From positions 40,996,718-41,060,717 of the forward strand of contig OX465590.1 in NCBI GenBank assembly GCA_950022655.1: 64,000 nucleotides of DNA, read 5' to 3'. Of the stretch, positions 11,607 through 23,900 are shown piece after piece (the stretch's first letter is position 1; every line of letters starts with the position of its first letter). The notes under the pieces were generated by a model. That model saw nothing but the letters and a program-made list of their open reading frames with translations, searched no databases and was not told the origin of the DNA. Made by a program: the position numbers and the translations under genes. Source of the DNA: Alentia gelatinosa (taxonomy: Eukaryota; Annelida; Polychaeta; Phyllodocida; Polynoidae).

Positions 11607-12310
11607 TACTACCACCAGCACCACGCCACACCACACCACGCCCGCCCGCCCGCCGCCATCACCGCCGCTAGCGCCTGCAGCAGAAACAGCAGGCAACAGG
11701 GAAGTAGTTGTAGATACAGGACGGAGGGAGAGGAGGACGGCCGTACGTCGCCTCGCCTCGTCCTACGAGAGGAGTGGAGACGGACACCAGCCGTCAGGTA
11801 GGGAGGGACGGCGGGCAGAGGAGGGAAGGATGGCGGAGAGAGGGGCGAGGGGAGGCGGGGAGGGGGGGCGAGGGGAGGCCGGGAGATACGAGGCCGAGCC
11901 GGGCGGGGCGGGGCGGGGCGGGGCAGGACGGGTGGGGCGGGTGCGTCACAACATCATGAGCACACTCCTCTCGTGGTCTCGTGGTGGGGATCTTCTCCGG
12001 CCGCCCACCCCGGGAGCCCGGGAAGCTCCCCCCATGCTGACCGGTCTCCCGGGTGTCGGGGTGACTGTCGGTGCTGACACGCACAGTTTCCTGGCGCTGT
12101 CAACACGCTTTGACGAGCATGCGGCGCGGGTATGGCCGTGCCATGCACGCGGCACACTCACTGGTGTTGGTGCACGAGAGAGAGGGGGGGAGAGAGAAAG
12201 AGAGGATAGAAAGAGGGGGAACAGAGAAAGAGAGAGAGAGAAGAGGGTAGAGAGAGGGGGGGGAGAGAGATGAGAGGGAGAGGGTACGCACGTGCCATGC
12301 ACGCGCTATG
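11230..12310. promoter_or_regulatory. Second GC-rich block, candidate PRDM2 promoter and untranslated first exon
   Basis: CpG-dense DNA with a donor-like CAG/GTAGGG at 11797/11798, a (CCG)n tract near 11577-11605 and GC-box-like GGGGCGGGG runs at 11903-11925. It is the nearest GC-rich block upstream of PRDM2 coding exon 2 (16004). A 20-base segment, ACACTGGCCACCAGAGCT with flanks, is also found near 6487. A 5' UTR exon here spliced to 16004 is plausible but unproven. Confidence 0.35.
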
Positions 12311-12590
12311 CACGAGTCCCGCTCACCGTGCGTTGGTCCACGAGGGGCGAGGGGGGGGGGGGGGGGAGGGAGATAGACAGAGAGGGAGGGACAGAGGGAG
12401 GGAGATAGGGAGACAGAGAGAGAGAGAATGAGAGAGAGATAGGGAGACAGAGAGAAAGAATGATAGACACAGAGAGACAGAAAGACAGAGAAAAACAGAG
12501 AAAAGGTGAGAGAGAGACAGAGAGAGAGAGAGGAAGACAGAGAAAGGGAGACCGAAAGAGACAGAGAGGGGGAGAATGTGGGAGACACTC
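12175..12590. repeat. Polypurine (GA-rich) tract
   Basis: About 400 bp of almost only G and A on the + strand (GAGAGAGA variants, one run of G at 12351-12367). Long Leu/Ser-rich frames on the - strand are artefacts of the composition. Confidence 0.9.
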
Positions 12591-12599
12591 ATATACTAG

Positions 12600-12998
12600 A
12601 CCAAGTGCCATGTTCAAAATTGATGAATGAGCATGCAACTATAAAAGAATAACAAATAAAAGGTTTGGGTTACAGTCAGTCCACGGATAGTTTTCTGTAA
12701 CCCACTTGCACCCATTCAATTTGCCATTTCTGGAACTGGCTGAGTCTAGGATCCAAATATATCAAGCAACATTAGATCTTGGGGTATTTTGGTCTTGAAA
12801 CTGGTTTCTACGGGACATAGTCAGTGGATTTTTTAGATACAGGTCTGTCTTTTCCAGCCTTAGAAAGTGAGAAAACAACACAGCTGGCGAAAGGAAATCA
12901 ATCAGATTTATTGCGATTAGTGTCGACAAAGTAGTACCAGTCAGGATGACACTGTGAGAAAATCGGCTAACTCCCAATTCGTGCCACCACCGGCTGGC
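12600..12998. other. Unassigned AT-rich stretch
   Basis: No gene, domain or clear repeat is recognised. Probably intron 1 of PRDM2. Confidence 0.4.
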
Positions 12999-13004
12999 AA
13001 TGCT

Positions 13005-13552
13005 CAGGCCTCCCAGCGAAACCTATAAAAGCTATAAAAACCTATATTTTGATTCTTGAGCCTTTATTTTTTTTCCAAAGGAACCTATATAACCTATAAG
13101 AACCTATATTTTCACTGCCATGCAGATTGAGGAGTACAGGAAATCTTAGAAGTTAACTTGAGACAAAGTAAGATTGTCAAATGACAAGAAATCCATATTA
13201 TCGGTTTATTTAAGCGATCATAAAAGTGTTTAAGAATCAACAGTTAGTGTGACTTCTTGCAAGGGTGGTTTGCCTGTTGGAAACTCAACACACGTACATA
13301 CATACTTGCTGGGTATAACCTGATGAGCCAAACATCCCTGACATCATGCAATTTAGTACTAGGTACATCTTTTTAGAAATAAAGAACTGAAAATAAGCGA
13401 TTCACTATATTTTGACTCTTGTTATGCTGAGTATGTTAAGACCTTAAGACCTATAAAAGCCTATGTTTCGGGTCCTGAAAAACCTGTAAAAACCTATATT
13501 TTGATTTTCAAAACCTATAAAAAACCTATATTGAGGAAGCGGGGGAAGCCTG
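13005..13552. mobile_element. hAT-like non-autonomous element 2
   Basis: It starts CAGGCCTCCC and ends GGGGGAAGCCTG. It is flanked by identical hexamers AATGCT (12999-13004 and 13553-13558). Just inside both ends are degenerate AACCTATAAAAACCTATA repeats, the same plan as element 1 with CCTGGAAAA. No transposase frame remains. Confidence 0.65.
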
Positions 13553-14155
13553 AATGCTGTTTATTCTAAAGAATACAGTATCCAGTCTTTTACCTTTATG
13601 TACATTATAAAGCGGTCATGTTCAATACCTCCACATTTAGCATTACCAAAGTAGTATACAGAAAGTAGGAACCCGATATACCACAAGGCATGAATAAATA
13701 TAGCGTGTGCCAAAGTGTTGACGTTTCGCTTTGTGTTTAATGAGAAATCTATACGATCGTCCATTTCTGCCAGTTGAGAATCGTGTTGGTCTATATCATG
13801 AGAAATAATTGATGGTTCGTTGTTTAGCCAGACTCTCATGCAGCCTCGGTTATAAATGATAGAGTAGTATTCTCTAACTTTGGTTTCCGGAAGTGGCAGC
13901 GCGTCTACTTGTAGACGCATGCGCGCGAGGCAAGGTGGTAAAAATCTGATAAAAATCAATCCCGAGGCAAGATTAGTCAAAGGTCGCGGGGAGAGAAAGA
14001 AAGAAGGTGAAGGTCGATTGAAAGTCAGACGCTGGGAAAGGTCACGTGATGTGTCTACGTCACTGTGAATTAAAAACACCGTGATTACAACAGGTGTAAA
14101 CTTAACAACTTTACTAATTTATCAACCTAAAGTTAGTAGAGACTTTTCCCGATAT
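13553..14155. other. Unassigned intronic stretch
   Basis: A 172-codon open frame on the - strand (14079-13561) has no recognisable domain, and I treat it as chance. Nothing else is supported. Confidence 0.3.
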
Positions 14156-14159
14156 TGGT

Positions 14160-14207
14160 CGATAAGGCACTGGACTTGTAACCCTAAGGTTGTGGGACTT
14201 TGTGGGT
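14160..14207 (+). mobile_element. Head fragment of tRNA-Thr-like SINE (family F1)
   Basis: GGCACTGGACTTGTAACCC followed by AAGGTTGTGGGACTTTGTGG matches the anticodon and variable region of the F1 SINE heads at 42152-42468 and 59583-59922. It is broken at the B box where the F2 SINE begins. Confidence 0.55.
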
Positions 14208-14211
14208 TTTT

Positions 14212-14455
14212 ATTATTTTATTTTTTTAAAAGCAATTTTTAAGGGAATACTTTGTCACACAATCACCTAATTCGCCTATACGACCGTTCTTCCACTCGGG
14301 CGCGAGGCCCCTACTCCTAATTCTAATGACGGGTGTTAAGCCGAATGGGCAGAGGGTACCATTTGTGTGTAAGTCTTTGGTATGACCCGACCAGGGTTTG
14401 AACCCACGACCCCCCGTGCTCGACGGAAACACCCCTACCACTTGGCCACCGAGCT
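14212..14455 (-). mobile_element. tRNA-derived SINE, family F2, copy 2
   Basis: On the - strand it reads AGCTCGGTGGCCAAGTGGTA (A box) and GTGGGTTCAAACCCT (B box). It then carries the same central domain as the copy at 5021-5264 (GGTACCCTCTGCCCATTCGG, CATTAGAATTAGGAGTAGGG) and an A-rich 3' end. It interrupts an F1 SINE fragment. Confidence 0.7.
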
Positions 14456-14479
14456 TGGTTCGCCAACTAATTATGTGAT

Positions 14480-14640
14480 AGAAATTCAGAAGTGAAAATC
14501 ACAAAAAAAACCAGACACAGTAATTTTTGTAAAGGTGGTATTATTGAACCAAGTAGTACAGGTAGTATGGTATGTTGAGTTATCAAAATTAGATTCACGA
14601 CGTTTCGCTAGATTTATCCAGCTTCATCAGGTGATGAATT
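14480..14640 (-). mobile_element. Relic 3' end of a Penelope-like element with hammerhead-like core
   Basis: Read on the - strand it contains CTGATGA (14630-14624), a stem GCTGGA-TAAA-TCTAGC, then GAAAC and GTCGTGAAT, ordered as in a hammerhead ribozyme with a minimal stem III. The downstream sequence resembles 48000-48140 on the same strand (shared ATCACA-AAAA-GACACAGT pattern). Penelope-like elements are known to carry such ribozymes. No coding remnant is attached. Confidence 0.45.
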
Positions 14641-14659
14641 ATGTGATACTTTTGTGTAG

Positions 14660-16003
14660 TAATTGTTAGGTGGAAACATAAGGGGCTAACAGTTTTTCTT
14701 TCCGATACTAAACAATATGGCACCACCGACGAAATCAAACTAAGTTGAATTAATCATCGGCTGTGACCAATAATTATTAAAATGTTAATTTAGGGAAGGT
14801 TCATCTTCAGGCTTGTCAGATCTTATACATATTAAATAATCGGTGCACGTGGAACACATAATTGGTTGTCAGGTGCAATACTTAGCCGTTGGAAATGTTT
14901 AGCCATTGTAGATGTATTGTGGGATTCAATGGAATCAACAGTTGAGAAATTGGGACTTAATAAAGGATAGGGGAGACTATATTGTACTGTACATATTAGT
15001 ACTTGAAGGAAAAGGAAAATGGGAATGGGTAATGGCATGAAAACTTGATGAGGAGAGGTTTGAAGGAGTCAATGGCTTAAGAAGAACTGCTCCATGCCCG
15101 GCGGTTTCTAGCGAGCAGAGAGATGGAACTGAGGCTGGAGCTGGGGTTTAGTTTTATGTGGATCGTGAGTAGTATAGAAAGGTGGTCGTTTAAATGTGGC
15201 ACCTTCTCTAGGTTTTTATCCGTGCCTGTTTCGGGAGATGGGAGCCCTTGTATCTTATCATCTCCTATAGTTTCTCATCTCTTTGGTGCAACAGTGACAC
15301 ATTTAGGATATAGTTAATTGTTTACTGAGATAAAAGATAAACTCTAGGTTGTATAGGTAACATATGCCAAAATATGTGATATGTGTGAAAATTCTACTCA
15401 ATTGAAAAAGAAATGAAAAAAAAGAGTATTTGACAGAAATCTGGATTTTGTTTTTAATCTGATATCTAGAATCACACGAGGACAGCTAATTGACTTGTTT
15501 CGTTATGTTTGACAGAGAAACAAACCGATTCTTCCAGTCCCGTGGCATTAGAGTATCACAACTTCTTTGTATATTACTGTCGACTCCTGTGTATCAGTAA
15601 CCTTAACTATGATTTTGTCAATCATGTCAAGCCAAAGCCCAATCAAACTAAACTAAATCATATCATTCCAATGGAAACAAAACAGCGAGAAAGCCTATTG
15701 ATTGTTATTATGATGTTTGTACAAGGTGACTTGATTCTGGTCACAATTTAGTGAAATTTCCTATACTCTCCTCCCCTCATTTTCCAATCTTCATTATTTT
15801 TTATACTTACCTATCCTCTTCTGCACCTTCTATCGAGTATCTCATGAGATGAGATTCATCTTGTACAGTGTGTAAACTAGAGTCTTGGTACTCCTATTTG
15901 TAACTGCACATTCTATGTGGAAGAACTGTATACAGAACTTGGAATTTGTCAATTTAAGAAAAAAAAAGTATTTCTCACCTTTTTATCTCTTATTATTTTG
16001 CAG
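14660..16003. other. Unassigned intron sequence upstream of PRDM2 exon 2
   Basis: Low-complexity AT-rich DNA without recognised repeats. It ends in a good acceptor (TATTATTTTGCAG) at 16003. Confidence 0.4.
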
Positions 16004-16134
16004 AGAACCACACACAGAGTATGCCCGTCTTCTGACGCCTGTCCAGACACAGCTGACCTCTGTGTGACCCTGAGATGACCTTGACTGACCTTCAGATGAC
16101 CTTTGTGCGGCCTGCTGAGACGGTGTAGAGGGTC
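16004..16134 (+). other. PRDM2: PRDM2 5' UTR part of exon 2
   Basis: The exon begins after TTGCAG. It contains a very short upstream ORF (ATG at 16021, stop after four codons) and an in-frame TAG three codons before the start codon (16126-16128), which supports 16135 as the first in-frame ATG of this exon. Confidence 0.6.
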
Positions 16135-16282
16135 ATGGCCGACCCTGAGAGGTCCCGCGCCAAGTCGGGCAGCGGCGGTGGCAAGGGCAGCACGCAGCGA
16201 CCTCTGTCAGCAGTGGCAGCAACTATGAAGACCCCGGATAATGTGGAGATCAGACAGTCTGCCCGTAACACCAGTCATCTAG
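16135..16282 (+). CDS. PRDM2: PRDM2 coding exon 2 (residues 1-49)
   Basis: Encodes [10 protein letters not shown]... to ...RNTSHL and the first base of Gly50. The Gly/Ser-rich start is poorly conserved, and [14 protein letters not shown] aligns with the lead-in to the PR domain. The donor is CTAG/GTCAGT at 16283, and it is copied several times in the following intron. Confidence 0.9.
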
Positions 16283-19200
16283 GTCAGTTTGATATTAGCA
16301 TAAAGTTTTGTTAAGAGGCGTGTCCACCTACTATGATTTTGCTATGATTAAGAGGAGGAATTCTACATACTACTAATCTGCCCATTACACCAGTCATCTA
16401 GGTCAGTTCAATGTTAGGTAAAGTTTTCTTAAGAGGGGGTGTCCAACTATTACGATTTTGTTATGGTCAAGAGGGGTGTCCAACTATTACGACTTTGTTA
16501 TGGTCAAGAGGGGTGTCCAACTATTACGATTTTGCTATGATTAAGAGGGGGGTCTGCCTACTACCAATCTGCCCATTACACCAGTCATCTGGGTCAGTTC
16601 GATGTAAGCGTAAAGTTCTATTAAGGGGGGGGGGGGGTCTACCTACTACTAATCTGCCCGTAACACCAGTCATCTTGGTTAGTTCAATAGTAGCTTAAAG
16701 TTTTGTTAATAGGCATGTCCACCTACTATGATATTGCTATGATTAAGAGAAGGGTCTACCTACTACTAATCTGCCCGTAACACCAGTCATCTAGGTCAGT
16801 TCAATCGTAGCGTAAAGTTTTCTTAAGAGGGGTCTACCTACTGCTAATCTGCCCGTAACAACAGTCATCTAGGTCAGTTCAATGTTAGCATAAAGTTATG
16901 TTAAGAGGGCGGTCCACCTACTACGATTTTGTTACAGTTAAGAGGGGTGTCCAACTATTACAATTTTGCTACGATTAAGAGGGCGGTCTACCTACTACTA
17001 ATCTGCCCGTAACAACAGTCATCTAGGTCAGTTCAATGTCAGCGTAAAGTTTTTTGAAGAAGGGGTCTGCCTACTACCAATCTGCCCGTAACACCAGTCA
17101 TCTAAGTCAGTTCAATCGTAGTGTAAAGTTTTTTGAAGAGGGGGTCCACTGACTATGATTTGGTTATGATTAAGAGGGGGTCCATCTAATACGATTTTGT
17201 TATGGTTAAGAGAGGCGTCCACCTACTACGTAGCAATTGTTGGCGACATTTATCCCTAAAAGGGGACAGAATCTCATGAGATGTTGAATCCTGTGAGGTA
17301 CATGAATCCCGCCATGTGAATTCCACTTAAGATAAAACGCTGGAAAAGAGCGCAGGTTTAACCTCTGTTTTCATTCTCCAGGCATCTGGTCGCAGGCCGC
17401 CATCCCGGAAGGCACCAAGTTCGGGCCGTACCAGGGAGAGAGGACCGTCACCCTGAAGAAGGACAGCGACCCGCTCTTCGTCTGGGAGGTCAGTTCACCA
17501 CCCATAGTCGAGCAGTTGTAGATTTACTACTATATCAAAGTCCAACCCTTCTCATACCATGTCTATGTGGTGTGGTGTACAGCCACCTTTCTCCTTCATC
17601 CACAGCAGTGGTAGATTTACTACTATATCAAAGTCCAACCCTTCTCATACCATGTCTATGTGGTGTGGTGTACGGCCACCTTTCTCCTTTATCCACAGCA
17701 GTGGTAGATTTACTGCTGTATCAAAGGCCAATCCTTCTCATACCATGTCTATGTGGTGTGGTGTACAGCCACTTTTCTCCTTCTTCCCCAGCAGTGGTAG
17801 ACTTACTGCTGTATCAAAGGCCAATCCTTCTCATACCATGTCTGTGTGGTGTGGTGTACAGCCACCTTTCTCCTTCATCTCCAGCAGTGGTAGACTTACT
17901 GCTGTATCAAAGGCCAATCCTTCTCATACCATGTCTGTGTGGTGTGGTGTACAGCCACCTTTCTCCTTTATCCCCAGCAGTGGAAGATTTACTGCTATAT
18001 CAAAGTGGTGTGGGAAGTAACAGAACTCTCACCTCGGTAAATGTGTAGGGGTGAGATTTCTACCTACATCCATCTCATAGATTCGGTCAAACCCAAAGTA
18101 AGTCTAATTGAACAGATTGGACGTTAAAATTATAGAATACTGGATGTTCCAGCACACGAATTTACAATATAGTACAAGAGACAGCAGAATAGATGAAATC
18201 CAATGTGTTGGACTACAACCCACTGTAGAGAGCTTGTTATGTCATATTTATCATGAAATGTCCTTTCTTTCAGTAAGGGGCCATCCATTAAGTATGTATG
18301 CACTGGGGGTGGGGGGGGGGGGGGTTAAAGAATTTTTGACATTTTGCGTATACTTTCTCTTTGTTCTTTTGCATACAGAATTAGGAAAGGGGGTGGGGGG
18401 GGGGTAAAAAATTTCAGAAATTCTGCGTACGTACTTAATGGATAGCCCCTAAACAATGTTCAAGTGGTTGTGAGTTATTTTTAGTGGGTTATTTATGCTA
18501 TAGCATTATTGTTCTTAATTGGGATTTTTGTATCAACCGGTCTTCCACCACAGCGACCCAACCAGACATGCTCATATGATTCATCCCAACATACCGAGTC
18601 AACAGTTCTGCTTAGATAGGGCTTCCTGGTGCCATTAACATTTTAGCCGTGTTAGATGGTACTTGCCAAATGGCTGCTAATGTCTGTGTGTCCTTTATAA
18701 AAATTCAGGGTTTTTTTGTGTGTTTTTTAAATTTGCCGCATATTTTGAATATCTCTTGATGAAAATTCAGGGTTTTTTTGTTTGTAACTAGCCACGTATT
18801 TTAAATATCTCTTGACAAAAATTTATTTTTTGTTGTTTCTTGTTTGTAACTTACCACATGTTTTAGATATCTCTTGATAGAAATTCTCTTTTTTTTCTTT
18901 TTTTTTGTTTGTAACTTGCCACATATTTTAAATATCTCTTGATAAAAATTTATTTTTTGTTTTGTTTCTTGTTTGTAACTTGCCACATATTTTAGATATC
19001 TCTTGATAAAAATTCTTTTTGGGGTTTTTTGTTTGTAACTTGCCACATATTTTAAATATCTCTTGATAAAAGTTTTTTTCTTTTTTTTTGTAACTTGCCA
19101 CATATTTGAAATATCTCTTGATGAACATTCAGATCGTGGATCTGGAGACGAAGGAGTTCCTCTTCTACCTGGACGGGACGAAGGTGGACCAGGCCAACTG

Positions 19201-20880
19201 GCTGCGGCACGTTCAGCGGGCTCGGCACTACGAGGAGCAGAACATTCTCGCCGACCAGGACGGGATCGACATTATATACACAACAATCAAGGTACGTATC
19301 ACATATATGTATTTATTATCCACCTAATACAAAGTGTCCATAGAAAACACATATGGAGTTTGTATGGACATACCCGGAGCATACAGATATGTTGTATGCT
19401 CCGGGTTGCAAAATCCGGCGCATACGGAAAATAGTGCATATGAAAAAAAGTGCGCACCTAAATTAACTAATATCAGTACGCCACTTGTCAGGAAAAGGTG
19501 GATAATAAATACAATATAGACTGGTTCCAGATAAAAGCGGTTGTATGCTCCTCGGAGTTGCCTCTGCGCAACATCCTCGCATACGCTCGGATATTACTCC
19601 GCGTCAACTCCTCGGAGCATACAGCCACTTGTATCTGAAACCAGACAATATTGTGTATTTATACTCTCCCTGACCCACGCCACTGAGTACTGGGACAACA
19701 CGAGCTATCTTCGGAGGCTACCTACATGTGTTAATGTTAAGTCTCCCGTGTTTATCTTCATTTGTAAATTACATAGTAAAATGATTGTTGCTGTAAATTT
19801 CTTCATTCGTGCAATTTCCGCGGGAAAATCGACGTTTGAATTTGAAACTTCTTGTAAACCCAACACATACAATATAAAACAAAGTATAAAACAATAAAGG
19901 ATTTTATATCTGATGTATATTTGTATGGAACGACCTGGCCATGCTGTACATGCTACAAACAAGATATTCCCATCGAGTTTTGTAGCATGTACAGCATGGT
20001 GGGTCCTAGTATATTTACTATATATACATCCTAACAAAAATTTATAAAATCTTACCATAGATTGGCAAAGAAGACATGTTGACATGAAAGCCTACACACT
20101 ACTGATGTTTGAAGATGTTCAGTATAACAGTGTCCTGCACAGGGTTCAGTACACAATTGATACTGCATAGATAGAATCAGTATCTAATTATCAAATATAG
20201 ACACTTCGCTTTTGGGGACACCCCGCTTAAGGGGCCAGTTCGCTCTGAACAGAAATTGTTATGTAGTTTATTCTAACCCAGCTTAAGGGAGCACCCCGCT
20301 TAAGGGAACACTTTACTGGGAACTGAGGGTGTTCCCTTTAGCGGGGTTTTACTATATACTGCATTGGTATGTAAACATTGATGCTACTTAACCTTGTGGA
20401 TGTGGCTGTCAGTCCTGAGTCGTGTGGCTGAGTTTAATGGTTTTGCGGTTTTTCTTTCAGCCAATAGAGAGAGGCGAGGAACTGCTCACGTGGTACAAGA
20501 CGCCGACCACACGGCGCGGACAGCGCCAGGCGGGCCGAGAGTCACGTGGTACGGCAGCATTTTTTTTTTTTTTTTTTTCAAACGTTTTCTCTATTGAATC
20601 TCCTTTGCATTACATCATTCCTTTGTTGGGTTGTATCTTGTTGTTTCACCATAAAGACGGTTTCCGTCAGCCGTATATACAGATGGCTGGTTTCAATCGG
20701 AAGCCTTACCGAGAAAATAAGTCGATATTTAAAAAACGAGGCGAAAGCACTTCTATACTCAACCGATGCAAAAAAAAAAAAAAAATAAAATAAGTCGAGA
20801 CAGTAAGTAGTAAGGTATTGAAGGCGTACCATCTAGGATCATATAATACATATATAATGAGCAATGAAACTTTTACAATA

Positions 20881-20911
<31 letters not shown>

Positions 20912-23900
20912 TATTACTCTCTTCATTTTCTTTTTTTTTAAACTCTAATTCTTTGTAAGCCATAAAGCAAATCCAGAAATATGTGGTATTTGATTTTTCA
21001 TTAAGCTATAACCCTATAACATTTTTCTTTTTGTCAATAGTAGTCTAGTATGACGTAACGGCTTTTGAACAAAATGGTCATTCGCTGTTGTAGCATAGTG
21101 TAACACAGTCGCTCCGTCCAATGTACCACCCTATATCCTTATACAGTGAAGCTTAATAAAATTGTTAAATCTACCGGTTTCGAAAAAGAAAATCTCCAAT
21201 ATTTATGAATAATAAATGGTGATAGAAAATAAAAACTCCCAGTGTAGTCCCAGGGCTAGTGTAAGTGCAGTGAAGATTTAATTACTATTAGAAAATATAC
21301 TTTGATATGCTGAACATTGAATATTATCATATTTCGCATATTCCGAATTCAAAACCTAAGTGTCTAAGATCGATGTATTTGTATTTCAGGGAGAGCTAAA
21401 AGTATGAAGGAACTGTCCTCAAAGTCCCCAGTATCCAAACCCCCGGCTCCAAAGTCATCGGCTCCAAGGTCACCAGCCCCAAGGTCACCAGTTCTCAAGA
21501 CATCCGCTCCAAGGTCACCAGCCCCTAAGTCACCAGCTCCAAGGTCACCAGCCCCAAGGTCACCAGCTCCAAAGTCACCAGCTCCAATGTCACCGGCGCC
21601 AAAGTCACCAGCCCCAAGGTCACCAGCTCCAAGGTCACCAGCCCCAAGGTCACCGGCGCCTAAGTCACCAGCCCCAAGGTCACCAGCTCACAAATCATCA
21701 GCTCCAAAGTCGTCAGTTTCCAAGGCACCTCCGACTTTTGGTACTGTGAGCCCTAAAAAGAAGCCCATGAAGATGACCCGGGTTCCTTCTCCATGCCCTC
21801 CCAGTCCGGTGAATAAACCAGCCGAGGTCAAAGATCAGATGAAGGTGGAGGAGGAGGAGGATGACAAGCAGGAGCAGGAGATGGAAACTGACCTTGACAG
21901 AGACAGAGATAGTAGTGACCTTGAGATTGACCTTGACGAAGGTGATGGTGAAGATGATGAGGATGATGAGGAGGAAGATGAGGATAGTGACATCACTGAC
22001 GGCAAAGTGGAGACCAGTAAAAATACCCAGTCAGAAGATCCGGAGAAGTTCCATTTTAAACTGAAGAAAACCCACATCACAAAAAGCCGACACGGTCGCA
22101 AAGTCTTCAAGTGTGATATTTGTTCTGGTATTTACCGCCACGCCTTCAGCCTTAAGAGGCACTACATCCGCAACCACATCAATCTCAAGTATGTCAGCAG
22201 GGGAGACATTCTCAACTGTCAAATCAACCCGGACTCGCATGATTTTGGTCCCCTCGACGACAAAGACAGTGTTAGCGAGGCAACCGCTGAAGGTCAAGGT
22301 CAGAATCATGACAGTGGACAGGAAGTTGTGACTGAGAAGGATTCTGTTTTGACTGACAGCAAGATGTGTGAAAGTGACGTAAGACAAAATTGTGATACTA
22401 AACCTAATGTAAACCTTATTGGAGGCGTCAAGAAGGATCACACAAGGAAGGATGGCTCCAAACAAATGGAAATCAATGGGAAATTAGGTCAGGCGTGTGA
22501 CCTTGAACATCAGGAGAAAATGATAAAAACAGAGATCGATACGATATCAGGGCAGAGCTCTCCAGTTTCATACGATGACACCAAGGACGAGCTGACAGAC
22601 TCGTCCACGAGGGATCTGTCAGGGTTGTATCGGTGTAACGTGTGCTCGTCTTTCTTCAACACTGTGGCCTTGCTTAAAAGTCACCTTGACAATCATCCCA
22701 ATCTGCCCTCCTCTAAGGCTTTTGCCTGCTCGCAATGCGACATGAAATTTGCCCACAAGCAAAACCTGAGACGACATCTCGCCGTTCACACTGGGGAAAA
22801 ACCCTTCATTTGTAAATTCTGTGGCAAGATGTTTCCCACTGCAACGAATCAGAAGCGACATGAGCGCATCCACCTTGGACGTCGGGTTGCCTGCGAGTAC
22901 TGCAGCAGTACCTTCACGCAATCCGGAGACCTGAAAAAGCATATACGTAAGCTGCATCCTGAGTGCTTCCACGAATGTGCCTTTTGTGGGAAGTACTTCA
23001 CCGACGAGGAGGAATTGATTGATCATGTGGTGTCGCACAACGAGTCAATGCAGTCGAACGAAGCCGAGCGACACCGAAGGAGGCACGCCTTCAAGGTGGA
23101 TATGGAACTGGACCGTATCGAATCCATGCGGCTTGCAGAACAAAAAACACCGGGCGTCAAGTTTGCCTGCACTGTGTGCAAGAAGCGCTTCCTTGACTAC
23201 GCCAACATGTGTCGTCATAGGCGACTTGCCCATCAGCGCCATCTATTATTGGGACACGGCAGTAACTCTTCCTCTCCAGTCCCGAGTCCCACCAAACTGG
23301 CCTCCGATAGTTCAGATGGAGACCCACAAGCCTTCTTTTATGCAAATGTCGCCAATAACATCTCAGAAAACTTGACGAACTATATCGAAGGTACGAAGGA
23401 GCATTTAGAGAAAACTTCCAATCAGATGAAATTGAGTAGCCAACTAAAGGAGCCCACTGAACATTTCGGAGAAGTGAAGCCCAAGGTCGAGGCAGACCTC
23501 AAGGATACTGTCAGTTACAATTTTCCCGCTGGCTTCTGCCTGAAACAGAACTACAGGAAGGTTGTCACTGAGAAGGATAAGTCCATTGATAAGTTGAAAA
23601 AGATCAAAGTCACCAGCAAGATGGCAGACTTAAAAGAAACAAACAAGCCATTAGATCTCAAGGTCAAGGACACACCAGAATTGTATCCCTCAGAAAGCAA
23701 TAAGTGTGTGAGGCTCAGTGAGGTCAGAACGGTCAAGGTCGTGGACCCCAAACTGGGCAAGGTCAACAAGGAGGAGACAGACACAAAACCTGTGATATCC
23801 ATGGTGAATGGTGTGAGTTTGAACATCCCAGTGTTTAACCTATCTAACATTGCAAAGCGCGAGGTCAAGACTCAACCGGTCTGCACTGTGCAGCCGATCC

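Noticed and set aside
10961..11634. Long Leu-, Ser-, Pro-, Gly- and Arg-rich open frames
   Set aside because: They are six-frame readings of the CCT microsatellite and adjoining GC-rich DNA, with no domain or splice support.
12100..12638. Leu/Ser-rich membrane-like proteins on the - strand
   Set aside because: They come from the GA-rich polypurine tract.
13561..14079. 172-codon - strand frame as a gene
   Set aside because: No domain, no splice or promoter signals, and it starts at the edge of a hAT-like element; a chance frame is more likely.
17559..18048. Repeat protein frames ([13 protein letters not shown] and similar)
   Set aside because: Translation of five 93-bp SINE-internal repeats inside a PRDM2 intron.
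18801..19128. KYVASYKQK repeat protein on the - strand
   Set aside because: Translation of the array preceding PRDM2 exon 4.
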